DNA from: an uncultured Euryhalocaulis sp.
GTDB lineage: Bacteria; Pseudomonadota; Alphaproteobacteria; Caulobacterales; Maricaulaceae
NCBI GenBank assembly: GCA_913055605.1
Contig: CAJXKJ010000028.1
Coordinates: 1-38,911 of the forward strand
Length of the DNA stretch: 38,911 nucleotides
Direction of reading: 5' to 3'
The notes beneath the pieces were generated by a model that was given only the letters and a program-made list of their open reading frames with translations, had not been told where the DNA came from and ran no database searches. Positions 22,799 to 31,011 of this stretch are shown piece by piece. A program made the position numbers and the translations under genes. The stretch's first letter is position 1, and each line of letters begins with the position of its first letter.

Positions 22799-24394
22799 AT
22801 GACCATACGTAAAGCCGCCTATTTCGCAGGCGCGGCCGCGGCGCTCGCCGCCGTCTTCGTGGCCAGCGCCGTGGGCGTGCGCACGCTGCAGATGCGCGAT
22901 CATGAAAGCCGCTGGGATCAGGCCCTGACGCTCGCCGTCGGCGATCTGCGCGGTTTCGTCGGCGACGCCGCGAACTCCACGCGCTGGGCGGTCGACGACG
23001 CCGCCGACAGCCTGCGTCGCAATTTCCGCCGCGCCGAGGAAGGCGTGGAGGATGTGGTGGAGGCGCCCGCGCCCTTCGACGATGCGCTGCGGGACATCCG
23101 CCGCCGGAACGTGCTGGTCCTCGCCACGACGAACGAGCCGACGACCTATTTCATCGGCCAGAACCGGGCGAAAGGCTATGAATACGAACTGGCCAGCGCC
23201 TATTCCCGCCGCCTCGGCGTGCGCCTGGACGTCCAGGTCTATCCCTCGGCCGCCGCGGTGATGGACGCCGTGGAGGCCGGCCGCGCGCATCTGGGCGCCG
23301 CGCACCTCAAACGCACCCCGCTGAACGAGGATCTGGTGAATTTCGGCCCGTCCTTCATGGCGGCGGCGGAGGTCCTGGTCTGCGAGCGCGACGGCGTTCG
23401 CATCGGCGGCCCCGCCGATCTGGAGGGCGTGGACATCGTGGTGCCCGAAGGCTCCCCCTTCGTGGAGACGCTGCAGGAGCGGGCGGAGGACGGCTGGCCC
23501 GTCCAGTGGCGAGAGGAAGAGGCCGTCACCAGCCAGATGCTCGCCGCCGTCGCCGACCACCGCATCGACTGCACCGTCGCCGACGAGCAGGTGTTCGAGG
23601 TGAACCGCCGCTATTTCCCCAATCTGGTGTCAGACATCCAGGTGGGCGCGGACCGCCAGATCGCCTGGGCGCTGGCCGGCGGCGATCCGGACGTGTCCGC
23701 AACCCTGCACGCCGACATCGCGTCCTGGCTGGGCGAGCAGCGCACCGAAATCCTTCTGGCCGACCTCGATGACGCCTATTTCGCCTTCTATGAGGAGTTC
23801 GACTATGTCGACCTCCAGCGCTTCCGCCGCGCCATCCGCAACCGGCTGCCGCTCTATCGCGAACTGTTCGAGCGTTACGGCCTGCGCGAAGACATCGACT
23901 GGCGCCTGCTGGCCGCCGTCGCCTGGCAGGAAAGCCGCTGGAACCCCGACGCGGTCAGCCCCACCGGCGTGCGCGGCATGATGATGCTGACCCGCCGCAC
24001 GGCGAGGGAGGTCGGCGTGGACGACCGCACCGATGTGGCGGAATCCATCGAGGGCGGCGCCGCCTATCTCTCCCATGTGCGCGAGCGCGTGCCGGCGGAC
24101 GTGCTGGAACGCGACCGCTGGTGGTTCGCCGCCGCGGCCTACAATGTCGGCTTCGGCCATCTGATGGACGCCCGCGGCCTCAGCCGGCGCCTCGGCTGGG
24201 ACGACGACCGCTGGCGCCATGTGCGCGAGGCGCTGCCGCTTCTGGAGGACCCGGAATATTACCGCGAGCTGCGCTACGGCTATGCAAGAGGGCGGGAGCC
24301 GGTGCGCTATGTCCGCCGCATCCGGCAGTTTCAGGACATTCTGGAAAAACGCTTCCCGGACGGGCCGGAACGGTTCGCGGAGGCGGACTACTAG
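22799..24394 (+). CDS. mltF: Membrane-bound lytic murein transglycosylase F
   Basis: A 531-residue envelope enzyme that cleaves peptidoglycan with formation of 1,6-anhydro-muramic ends. An N-terminal membrane anchor or signal (about 5-28) and a linker precede a solute-binding-protein family 3 domain (about 100-325). The C-terminal SLT domain (about 365-490) has catalytic Glu378 in AWQESRWNP, followed by SPTGVRGMMMLT and AAYNVG motifs. That two-domain order is diagnostic for MltF. The segment is not a clear lipobox, unlike some family members. A perfect ribosome binding site (AAGGAGG, 22788-22794) lies 4 bases before the ATG. The MltF solute-binding domain is known to sense muropeptides and control activity; whether this one does is unverified. 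Confidence 0.94.
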   Translation: MTIRKAAYFAGAAAALAAVFVASAVGVRTLQMRDHESRWDQALTLAVGDLRGFVGDAANSTRWAVDDAADSLRRNFRRAEEGVEDVVEAPAPFDDALRDIRRRNVLVLATTNEPTTYFIGQNRAKGYEYELASAYSRRLGVRLDVQVYPSAAAVMDAVEAGRAHLGAAHLKRTPLNEDLVNFGPSFMAAAEVLVCERDGVRIGGPADLEGVDIVVPEGSPFVETLQERAEDGWPVQWREEEAVTSQMLAAVADHRIDCTVADEQVFEVNRRYFPNLVSDIQVGADRQIAWALAGGDPDVSATLHADIASWLGEQRTEILLADLDDAYFAFYEEFDYVDLQRFRRAIRNRLPLYRELFERYGLREDIDWRLLAAVAWQESRWNPDAVSPTGVRGMMMLTRRTAREVGVDDRTDVAESIEGGAAYLSHVRERVPADVLERDRWWFAAAAYNVGFGHLMDARGLSRRLGWDDDRWRHVREALPLLEDPEYYRELRYGYARGREPVRYVRRIRQFQDILEKRFPDGPERFAEADY

Positions 24395-24400
24395 GCTGGG

Positions 24401-24973
24401 TTAGCCCGCCGCCGTCTTGTCCGCCTTCTTCGCCACCGCCGGCGTCTCGTCGACATAGCGGATGATTTTGGTCGCTTCCTGCGACAGCCGCGTCAGATCG
24501 GCGGGCAGTTCGCCCGGATAGTCCCGCGCCGCGGCCAGCAGGCCCCGCGCGATGTCCAGCAGCCGCGTGCCCGACGCCATGATCCGCGCCTGCCGCTCGA
24601 TCCGGTACGGGTCGCGGTCATATTCCTGGCCCGGCACGCGCCAGCCGCCCCAGTCCTTCTCGTCGGTCACCACGACCGGGAACGTGCCCGGATAGGGATG
24701 GTGCCGCGCGGCGTCGCCGTCCTGCCATTTGTTGCGCGCGCGCATCAGGCGCCAGTTCTCGCGCCCGGCGGGGCCGTCCTCGCCGGCCTTGTCCTCTTCG
24801 GGCAGGCTCAGCTCGGATTCCTTGAAGTCACGCCCCAGACCGCAGTCGTAATAGATGCGGACCGGCTCCTCCACGTCCTTCACCCATTGCGGTTTGACCT
24901 TCTCGATCACCGCCCAGGTGCCGACGGGTTTCACATAGACCCGTTGTTCCTTGTGGAATGTGGCCTTGGCCAT
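24401..24973 (-). CDS. Conserved-looking cytoplasmic protein of unknown function, 190 residues
   Basis: I do not recognise the family. The protein has no signal peptide or membrane segment. The N-terminal 60 residues (MAKATFHKEQRVYVKPVGTW onward) look like a small beta barrel of SH3/CarD type, with a YYDCGLGRDFKESEL segment that includes the only cysteine. The middle is rich in Trp, Asp and Arg (ENWRLMRARNKWQDGD, then EKDWGGWRVPG), and the C-terminal half is helical, ending in an Ala/Lys tail. The ATG at 24973 has a good GAGGAG ribosome binding site 8 bases upstream, which rejects the much longer in-frame upstream extension into the neighbouring gene. It is convergent with mltF (6-base gap) and downstream of the TVP38-like gene. 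Confidence 0.82.
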   Translation of the reverse strand: MAKATFHKEQRVYVKPVGTWAVIEKVKPQWVKDVEEPVRIYYDCGLGRDFKESELSLPEEDKAGEDGPAGRENWRLMRARNKWQDGDAARHHPYPGTFPVVVTDEKDWGGWRVPGQEYDRDPYRIERQARIMASGTRLLDIARGLLAAARDYPGELPADLTRLSQEATKIIRYVDETPAVAKKADKTAAG

Positions 24974-25023
24974 TGCGCGCTCCTCGACGGCGCGCACGGT
25001 AGGGCCGCGGGCTTGACGTCCCG

Positions 25024-25743
25024 TTAAGCGCTTTCTTCGGATTGCACGCCATATGCGCGCAAAACGCGCCGCGCCTTGATGGTGATCAGGATCACCACCG
25101 CCGCCGTCGCCGCGATCCCCGCGATCAGCAGCGCCCAGCGCGCCGGCCCCGCTTCGCCGCTCGCCGCCGCGCCCAGCGACCCGATCCAGACATACAGCAG
25201 CACGCCCGGCATGATCCCGAAGAAGGTGGTCAGCAGATACGGCCCGAACCCGATCCGCGTCGCGCCCAGCGCCCAGTTCTGCAGGTTGAACGGCACCACA
25301 GGCGACAGGCGCAGCAACAGCGCGATGCGCCAGCCCTCGCGCGCGATGGCCTCGTCCACCGCGCGCAGGCGCGGCCGCCCCTCCACCAGTTTCTGCATCC
25401 GTGCGCGCAGCAGATACCGCCCGGCCAGAAACGCCCCCGCCGCGCCCAGCGTCGCGCCGAACAGGACCGGGAAGAACCCCCACAGGCCGAACGCCACCCC
25501 CGCCGCCAGGGTCAGCACCGCCCCCGGCGCCATCGCCACGGTCAGCGCCGCATAGGCCAGCGCGAACACGATCCATCCCGCCGCGCCCTGGCCGGCGGCC
25601 CAGTCGCGCAGGGCCGCGATCCATTCGGCCAGCGGCAACACCAGCCACGCCGCGAACAGCGCCGCCAGAACGGCCGCGACGATCAGCGCGGTGCGCAGCG
25701 CGCCTTTGCGGCGCGGGGCGGCGGCGGAATCCGGTGCGGTCAT
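25024..25743 (-). CDS. TVP38/TMEM64 (DedA-like, SNARE-associated) membrane protein
   Basis: A 239-residue polytopic inner-membrane protein. Helices are at about 17-38, 55-80, 83-105, 168-188 and 200-222. The conserved core includes GATLGAAGAFLAGRYLLR (97-114) and the RLSPVVPFNLQNWALGAT motif (145-162), both typical of the VTT/SNARE_assoc domain. Related DedA and VTT proteins are thought to move lipids or polyprenyl phosphates between leaflets; the substrate here is unknown. ATG at 25743 is chosen (MTAPDSAAAP), with GGAG just upstream; a longer in-frame extension lacks family similarity. A run of 50 bases separates it from the unknown gene at 24973, with which it could be co-transcribed. Confidence 0.92.
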   Translation of the reverse strand: MTAPDSAAAPRRKGALRTALIVAAVLAALFAAWLVLPLAEWIAALRDWAAGQGAAGWIVFALAYAALTVAMAPGAVLTLAAGVAFGLWGFFPVLFGATLGAAGAFLAGRYLLRARMQKLVEGRPRLRAVDEAIAREGWRIALLLRLSPVVPFNLQNWALGATRIGFGPYLLTTFFGIMPGVLLYVWIGSLGAAASGEAGPARWALLIAGIAATAAVVILITIKARRVLRAYGVQSEESA

Positions 25744-25867
25744 GGCTCCTGTCCGGCTACGCCCCTGTCTTACGCCAAATCGCCCGCCCGCGCCCGGCGG
25801 GATTTTTGGCTCTTGCCGCCCGGCCTCCGCTGCATAGTCTGCGGCCATGCCTGACAGGGTGCTTGGA

Positions 25868-26290
25868 ATGCGGCCGGCGGACTACGCCAAGGCCATCCTG
25901 ATCGGAATGCTCGCGCTGGGGCTGGACCTCGCCGCGGCGACCGCCGCGATCTTCGTCTACAGCATGATGATCGAGCCGGGGCGCAGCGTCGAATACTACA
26001 CCGCCGTCGCGCCGGGCATCGCCGCCTGGTCCACCCGCATCGCCGGTCCGCTGCTGCTGGGCGGGCTGGTCTATGCCTTCTCCCGCCGCCGGCCGGACCG
26101 CGATGTCTGGGTCTTCGCGCTGGTCGTCTGGTTCGCCTATTTCGTTCTGGACGGCGCGGCGGTCGGCTATCGCGGCTATTTCGCGCCGGTCGTGCTGATG
26201 ACGCTAATGTCCAAACTCGCCGGCGCGCTCGCCGGCGGCGCTTTGGCTAGCGCAACCGCTCCGCGTGCCAGCGAAGATGGTCGGCGATAA
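25868..26290 (+). CDS. Small four-helix membrane protein, unknown function (paralogue A)
   Basis: A 140-residue protein with four predicted transmembrane helices (about 7-34, 46-67, 79-99 and 105-128). It is a clear paralogue of the protein at 27196: both carry a TRIAGP segment, an FSRRRPDR loop between helices 2 and 3, and a VWxxYxxxDGA segment in helix 3. The charged loop FSRRRPDR should be cytoplasmic. ATG at 25868 is preferred over 25847 because it aligns with the start of the paralogue (MRPADYAKA against MGVKDVAKA) and follows AGGGTG. The 3' end overlaps the convergent fghA gene by 44 bases. Function unknown; proximity to formaldehyde detoxification may be chance. Confidence 0.78.
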   Translation: MRPADYAKAILIGMLALGLDLAAATAAIFVYSMMIEPGRSVEYYTAVAPGIAAWSTRIAGPLLLGGLVYAFSRRRPDRDVWVFALVVWFAYFVLDGAAVGYRGYFAPVVLMTLMSKLAGALAGGALASATAPRASEDGRR

Positions 26291-27077
26291 AGCTGGCGAT
26301 GAAATAGTAAGAGTGGTCATAGCCGTCCTGCATCCGCAGGGTCAGCGGAATGCCCGCCGCGTGGCACGCTCTGGCCAGCAGGTCCGGCTTCAGCTGCGCT
26401 TCCAGAAACCCGTCCGCCGTGCCCTGGTCCACCAGAATGTCGCCCGCCCGCGCCCCGTCTGTGATCAGCGCCACCGCGTCATGGTTGCGCCACAGATCGC
26501 GGTCCTCGCCCAGATAGCCTGAGAACGCCTTCTCGCCCCACGGGACTTGGGTGGGCGCGACGATGGGCGCGAAGGCGGACACGCTGCGATAGGTGTCGGG
26601 ATTGCGCAGGGCCAGCGTCAGCGCGCCGTGTCCGCCCATCGAATGGCCGCTGATCGCCTGCCGGTCCATGTCGGCGGGAAACGCCGCCGCGATGGCCCTG
26701 GGCAGCTCCGCCGTCACGAAGGAATACATGCGGTAGTGTTCGGCATAGCGCGGCTGCGTCGCGTCGACATAGAAGCCCGCGCCCAGCCCGAAATCGTAGG
26801 CGCCCTCGGGGTCGTCCGCCACGTCCTCGCCGCGCGGGCTGGTGTCCGGCGCCACGATCATCAGGCCCAGCTCGCTGGCCGCGCGCTGCGCCCCCGCCTT
26901 GGTCGTGAAATTCTCCTGCGTGCAGGTCAGGCCCGACAGCCACCACACGACCGGGAAGGGGCCGTCGCCCGGCGGGACATAGACGCTGAACTGGCTGTCG
27001 CCCTTCAGCTCCTTCGACGCGATCTCGCAGACATGCTGCGTCCCGCCGAAGCTCTTCGCCTTGCTGATGGTCTTCAT
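26247..27077 (-). CDS. fghA: S-formylglutathione hydrolase
   Basis: A 276-residue cytoplasmic esterase that hydrolyses S-formylglutathione to formate and glutathione, the second step of glutathione-dependent formaldehyde detoxification. The alpha/beta-hydrolase fold has nucleophile S146 in GHSMGGHGAL, with D222 and H255 (DGYDHSYYF) as probable charge-relay residues. C52 in SGLTCTQENF is the conserved esterase-D cysteine. ATG at 27077 (MKTISKAKSFGG) is the family start; the reading frame upstream of it is spurious. The partner dehydrogenase is encoded 1 kb away at 28056-29165 on the same strand, separated by a plus-strand gene, so the pathway is split into two transcription units. Confidence 0.96.
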   Translation of the reverse strand: MKTISKAKSFGGTQHVCEIASKELKGDSQFSVYVPPGDGPFPVVWWLSGLTCTQENFTTKAGAQRAASELGLMIVAPDTSPRGEDVADDPEGAYDFGLGAGFYVDATQPRYAEHYRMYSFVTAELPRAIAAAFPADMDRQAISGHSMGGHGALTLALRNPDTYRSVSAFAPIVAPTQVPWGEKAFSGYLGEDRDLWRNHDAVALITDGARAGDILVDQGTADGFLEAQLKPDLLARACHAAGIPLTLRMQDGYDHSYYFIASFIADHLRWHAERLR

Positions 27078-27195
27078 CTCTGTCCCGCGGCCATTGCTGT
27101 GTCCGGTCGCCCGGCGGGCCGACCGTAATCCTTGTTGGGCCGCGTTCAACCGGCCGCTATGGTCCTCTGCGGCACCGTGGGCGGGGAGGGCTCTC

Positions 27196-27606
27196 ATGGG
27201 CGTAAAGGATGTGGCGAAGGCGGCCGGCGTCGGCCTGCTGGCGCTGGTGATCGATTTCGCCATCGCCACCGCGACGGTTCTGGTCTGGAGCTTCCTGATC
27301 GATCCCGGCCATGACCAGGCCTATTACACCGCCGGCGCTCCGGCGATCGCCACCGTGTCGACCCGCATCGCCGGCCCGGTCATCCTGGGCCTTCTGGTCC
27401 TGCTGTTCTCGCGCCGCCGGCCGGACCGCAATCCGTTCCTGTTCGCGCTTATTGTCTGGATTTTCTACGCGCTATTCGACGGCGCCTCGGTGCTGTTCCA
27501 GCACTTCTTCTCCGTCACCATCGCGATCACGATGGCGCTGAAACTGGCCGGCGCACTGATCGGCGCGGCGCTGGCGCGGGCCATGCTGCGCCCGGCGCAG
27601 CCCTAG
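27196..27606 (+). CDS. Small four-helix membrane protein, unknown function (paralogue B)
   Basis: A 136-residue paralogue of the protein at 25868, with the same four-helix layout and the shared motifs TRIAGP, LFSRRRPDR and FDGAS. The termini diverge most. ATG at 27196 has a strong ribosome binding site (GGGGAGGG, about 6 bases upstream). It is divergent from fghA (118-base gap) and convergent with the YaiI gene (3-base gap). The two paralogues bracket fghA, so either a tandem pair was split by fghA or the pair belongs with it. No functional family recognised. Confidence 0.82.
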   Translation: MGVKDVAKAAGVGLLALVIDFAIATATVLVWSFLIDPGHDQAYYTAGAPAIATVSTRIAGPVILGLLVLLFSRRRPDRNPFLFALIVWIFYALFDGASVLFQHFFSVTIAITMALKLAGALIGAALARAMLRPAQP

Positions 27607-27609
27607 AGC

Positions 27610-28059
27610 CTACCGCCCCCGTTTGATCTTCTGGATCAGCTGCTCCAGCCCGTTCAGAAAGCTGGAGCGGTCGCCCTTGGAAAAGCTGCGTCCGCCGCCG
27701 CCCATCATGCCCTGCTCGCGCAGATCGGCCATCAGGTCGCGCATGGCCAGGGCGCTGCCGATATTGGCGCTGGTGAACGGCTCGCCGCGATGATTGATCG
27801 CCGCCGCGCCTGCCTCCAGGCACCGCCCGGCCAGCGGGATGTCCCCGGTCACGCACAGATCGCCGGGCTTGATCCGTTCGGCGATCCAGTTGTCCGCCGC
27901 GTCCGCGCCCTCCGGCACGATCACCAGCTCCACGTTCGGCTCGCGCCGCCGCATCAGCCCGCCGTCGCAGACCAGCTTCACCTCGGCCCTGTGCCGCTGC
28001 GCGACGCGCACGACCTCGTCTTTGACCGGACAGGCGTCCGCGTCGACATACAGGATCAA
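27610..28059 (-). CDS. YaiI/YqxD family (DUF188) protein
   Basis: A 149-residue soluble protein of the DUF188 family. The hallmark N-terminal [13 protein letters not shown] (1-13), the [16 protein letters not shown] motif (about 69-84), the INHRGEPFT segment and the MRDLMADLR helix are all in place. The family is thought to have a PIN-like nuclease fold, but its function is not established. It starts with TTG at 28059, whose TTGA overlaps the stop of the upstream alcohol dehydrogenase gene, so the two are almost certainly co-translated. Length is normal for the family. Confidence 0.93.
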   Translation of the reverse strand: MILYVDADACPVKDEVVRVAQRHRAEVKLVCDGGLMRRREPNVELVIVPEGADAADNWIAERIKPGDLCVTGDIPLAGRCLEAGAAAINHRGEPFTSANIGSALAMRDLMADLREQGMMGGGGRSFSKGDRSSFLNGLEQLIQKIKRGR

Positions 28060-29165
28060 AAGACCACCACGCTCCGGATGCTTTCGCCGTGATGCATCAG
28101 GTCGAAGGCGTCGTTGATCTTCTCCAGCGGCAGCGTGTGGGTGATCATCGGGTCGATCTCGATCTTCCCGTCCATGTACCAGTCCACGATCTTCGGCACG
28201 TCGGTGCGGCCCCTGGCCCCGCCGAACGCCGTGCCCTTCCAGACCCGCCCGGTCACCAGCTGGAACGGGCGGGTGGAGATTTCCGCCCCCGCCGGCGCCA
28301 CGCCGATAATGATGCTCTCGCCCCAGCCGCGGTGGCAGGATTCCAGCGCCGCGCGCATCACCTCGACATTGCCGGTGCAGTCGAAGGTGTAGTCCGCGCC
28401 GCCCTTGGTCAGCTCAACCAGATGCGGGACCAGCTCCTTGCCCGCGTCCGCCGCGTTGACGAAATGGGTCATGCCGAAGCGCTCGCCCCATTCCTTCTTA
28501 TCGTTATTGATGTCGACGCCGACGATCATGTCCGCGCCCGCGATGCGCAGGCCCTGGATCACGTTCAGGCCGATCCCGCCCAGGCCGAACACGACACAGT
28601 TCGCGCCGGGCTCGACTTTGGCGGTGTTGATCACCGCGCCGACGCCCGTCGTCACGCCGCAGCCGATATAACAGACCTTGTCGAACGGCGCGTCCTCACG
28701 GATTTTCGCCAGCGCGATCTCCGGCAGCACCGTGAAATTCGCGAACGTGCTGCAGCCCATATAGTGCGCGATCGGCTCGCCGTTCAGGCTGAACCGGCTG
28801 GTGCCGTCCGGCATCACGCCCTGGCCCTGCGTGCTGCGGATCGCGGTGCACAGATTGGTCTTCTGGCTGAGGCAGCTTTTGCACTGCCGGCATTCCGGCG
28901 TGTACAGCGGGATCACATGGTCGCCGGGCTTCAGCGTCGTCACGCCCGCACCCACCTCCACGACCACGCCCGCGCCCTCATGGCCCAGGATACTGGGGAA
29001 GATGCCCTCGCTGTCCTGCCCGGACAGCGTATAGGCGTCGGTATGGCAGATGCCGGTGGCCTTGATCTCCACCAGAACCTCGCCCGCTTTCGGGCCTTCC
29101 AGCTGCACGGTCTCGATGGAAAGGGGCGCGTTCGGCGCGGTCGCCACGGCGGCGCGGACGTCCAT
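28056..29165 (-). CDS. frmA: S-(hydroxymethyl)glutathione dehydrogenase / class III alcohol dehydrogenase
   Basis: A 369-residue cytoplasmic zinc enzyme that oxidises S-hydroxymethylglutathione (formaldehyde adduct) to S-formylglutathione with NAD+. Catalytic zinc ligands are C40, H62-E63 and C169; the structural zinc is held by C92, C95, C98 and C106. The nucleotide-binding GLGGIGLN motif is at 195-202. R110 corresponds to the class III arginine that binds glutathione carboxylate. The start ATG (29165) is preceded by GGGAGG. It is the first gene of a unit with the YaiI gene and works with FghA encoded nearby. adhC is an equivalent symbol. Confidence 0.97.
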   Translation of the reverse strand: MDVRAAVATAPNAPLSIETVQLEGPKAGEVLVEIKATGICHTDAYTLSGQDSEGIFPSILGHEGAGVVVEVGAGVTTLKPGDHVIPLYTPECRQCKSCLSQKTNLCTAIRSTQGQGVMPDGTSRFSLNGEPIAHYMGCSTFANFTVLPEIALAKIREDAPFDKVCYIGCGVTTGVGAVINTAKVEPGANCVVFGLGGIGLNVIQGLRIAGADMIVGVDINNDKKEWGERFGMTHFVNAADAGKELVPHLVELTKGGADYTFDCTGNVEVMRAALESCHRGWGESIIIGVAPAGAEISTRPFQLVTGRVWKGTAFGGARGRTDVPKIVDWYMDGKIEIDPMITHTLPLEKINDAFDLMHHGESIRSVVVF

Positions 29166-29257
29166 GTCATGTCCTCCCGGGGGGTGATTTCACGGCCGAC
29201 TATAGGCGCCCCAAAGGGGAGAGGCCACACGCGGGAAGACGTCTGACCGGCCCCCTT

Positions 29258-30796
29258 TTACCGACAGGTGAAGTCGCTCTCGTCCACCGGCTGGCAGAAA
29301 TCTGGCCAGTCGCCCGTTTCGCGCCAGTACTGGGCGAAGCCCAGATCGCGCACCAGCGTCTTGAACCCCTCGGTCCGGCGCAGCGTCCGCATCGCCGGAT
29401 TCCACAGATGCGCCGTCGATCCGCCGTTCCGCGCAAAGAACTCCTCGCGCAGCATCTGCAGCGCCAGCTCGTTGTATCCATAGTGCGCGGCCAGCAGGGC
29501 CAGCGCGTCCAGCCGGTGCGGCCCGCGCACCTGACCGCTGTCATGCGCCACCCACAGAACGGCCAGCGCGTCGCTGGGGCTGCGCCAGACTTCGGACAGC
29601 TGGTGCATCACCGCCGCCGTCCCGTCCTCGGAGTAAGGATAGTTGCGCAGATAGGATTCCACCGCGCGCCGGTCGCCGCTCTCCAGCAGGCGCACCAGAT
29701 GCTGGAACGCCCAGGCCGTCTCGTCGCCGGGCAGGGTCTGGGCGTGGGCGTATTCCGCCAGCGCCCCCTCGCGGTTGCCGGTCAGCTCCATCGCCCAGGC
29801 CAGCCGCGCCGACATGGTGAAGGACAGCGGATCGGCCCGCCGCCCGGCGCGGAACAGGGCCAGCGCCTCGCTCGGCCGCCCGGTATGCATCAGGAACACG
29901 CCCTCGATCTCGGCCGCCTCCACCGGGCTGGGCGCGCCCTTGGCGTTCGCCTCCTGCAGGATGCGCGCGGCGTCTTCCCAGCGCCGTTCCCGCATCAGCA
30001 GGCGCGCGCGCACCGCCGTCGTCTCCCATTCGTCCGGCGCGGTTTCGGCGGCGCGGGCCACGGCCTCGCGCTGCATGGCGTGGTGCTGGTCGGCGAATTG
30101 CGGCTCCTCGACCTCCAGCCCGTCGGCCGCGCGCGCCATCGCCGCCCAGGCCGCGCCGTATCCGGGGTCGATGTCCACGGCCTTGCGGAACTGCTCCACC
30201 GCGGCGTGCAGCATCGGCACGCCGGACTGCGCCAGATAGGCGTTGCCCAGCAGATAATGGTCATAGGCCGCCTCGCTCGCGGTCTCCGCCCGCCCGGCCA
30301 GCGTCTCGTCGATCGCCGGCGCCGGGGCCGGCCCGCCGGGCAGGGCGGTCCACAGCGCCAGTCCCGCCGCCGCGGCCAGCGCCGCGCCCGCCGCAATGCC
30401 CGTGGCGATTCTGGCCGCCCGCCGCGGCAAAGCGAAACGCGGTGTGTTCTCGACCGGCTCCACCGGCGCGATGAACTGGTATCCGCGCTTGGGCACGGTC
30501 GCGATCAGGCGGGGCTGGGCCGTGGAATCGCCCAGCGTCCGGCGCAGGGCCGACACCGCCTGGTTCAGATTGTTCTCCTCCACCGTCGTGTCGGGCCAGA
30601 TCGCCGCCATGATCTCGGTCTTGGCCAGCAGCTCCCCCGGCCGCGCCAGGAACAGCATCAGCAGGTCGAACACCCGCGGCTGAAGCGGGATTTCCGCCCC
30701 GTCCGGCCCGGTCAGCCGCCGGCGCCGGGGCTCCAGGCTGAACCCCGCAAAGGCCAGCGTTTTCCCGCCGGAATCGCGCATCTGGACCGGTTTCAT
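29258..30796 (-). CDS. Membrane-anchored winged-helix transcriptional regulator with periplasmic TPR-like domain (CadC/ToxR type)
   Basis: A 512-residue protein. An OmpR-type winged helix (about 17-111) has the NLNQAVSALRRTLGD recognition region and ends in PKRGYQFIAPV. After a short linker a single transmembrane helix (about 129-152) leads to a large helical domain with repeated pairs of helices typical of TPR arrays, with repeats around 175-215 and 320-400. There is no receiver domain, so signals must come through the periplasmic part. The ATG at 30796 (MKPVQMRD) is chosen; no strong ribosome binding site is seen. It is divergent from a TonB-dependent receptor with a 215-base shared upstream region, so control of that receptor is the obvious hypothesis. 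Confidence 0.88.
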   Translation of the reverse strand: MKPVQMRDSGGKTLAFAGFSLEPRRRRLTGPDGAEIPLQPRVFDLLMLFLARPGELLAKTEIMAAIWPDTTVEENNLNQAVSALRRTLGDSTAQPRLIATVPKRGYQFIAPVEPVENTPRFALPRRAARIATGIAAGAALAAAAGLALWTALPGGPAPAPAIDETLAGRAETASEAAYDHYLLGNAYLAQSGVPMLHAAVEQFRKAVDIDPGYGAAWAAMARAADGLEVEEPQFADQHHAMQREAVARAAETAPDEWETTAVRARLLMRERRWEDAARILQEANAKGAPSPVEAAEIEGVFLMHTGRPSEALALFRAGRRADPLSFTMSARLAWAMELTGNREGALAEYAHAQTLPGDETAWAFQHLVRLLESGDRRAVESYLRNYPYSEDGTAAVMHQLSEVWRSPSDALAVLWVAHDSGQVRGPHRLDALALLAAHYGYNELALQMLREEFFARNGGSTAHLWNPAMRTLRRTEGFKTLVRDLGFAQYWRETGDWPDFCQPVDESDFTCR

Positions 30797-31011
30797 GACG
30801 AATTCAGAACGTTTCAGGCGCGCTCGCGCGCGGATTGGGGCTATCAGGGCGCAAGGATAGGACCGGCCCGGCCCGGAAATCCAGCCTGCACACCCGTCGG
30901 AAGGCCCTCCGTTGGAATGCCCAAAGGGGGGCCGTCCTGCGGGTGCAGCGATTCCGCCAGCCGTTCCCGCTCGCAGACCCATAAGAAACGACCGATTGGA
31001 AACGCAGAACC
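30797..31011. promoter_or_regulatory. Shared upstream region of the regulator and receptor genes
   Basis: This 215-base gap must contain both divergent promoters. A stem GGCCCTCC (30903-30910) / GGGGGGCC (30926-30933), with one G-T pair, lies on the receptor side. No cobalamin-riboswitch core or Fur-like AT-rich box was recognised. No specific -35/-10 pair could be assigned. Confidence 0.4.

Noticed and set aside
24974-25648. An N-terminal extension of the unknown gene at 24401 into the TVP38-like gene
   Set aside because: The added part is Gly/Arg junk in the wrong frame of the TVP38-like gene, and the ATG at 24973 has a good ribosome binding site.
29200-30933. A repeated CCCAAAGGGG motif near 29210 and 30920
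   Set aside because: Only about nine or ten bases are shared and the flanks differ, so a repeat family cannot be supported from two copies.
30797-31011. A cobalamin riboswitch upstream of the TonB-dependent receptor
   Set aside because: The usual conserved B12-box-like stretch is not seen and the leader is short.
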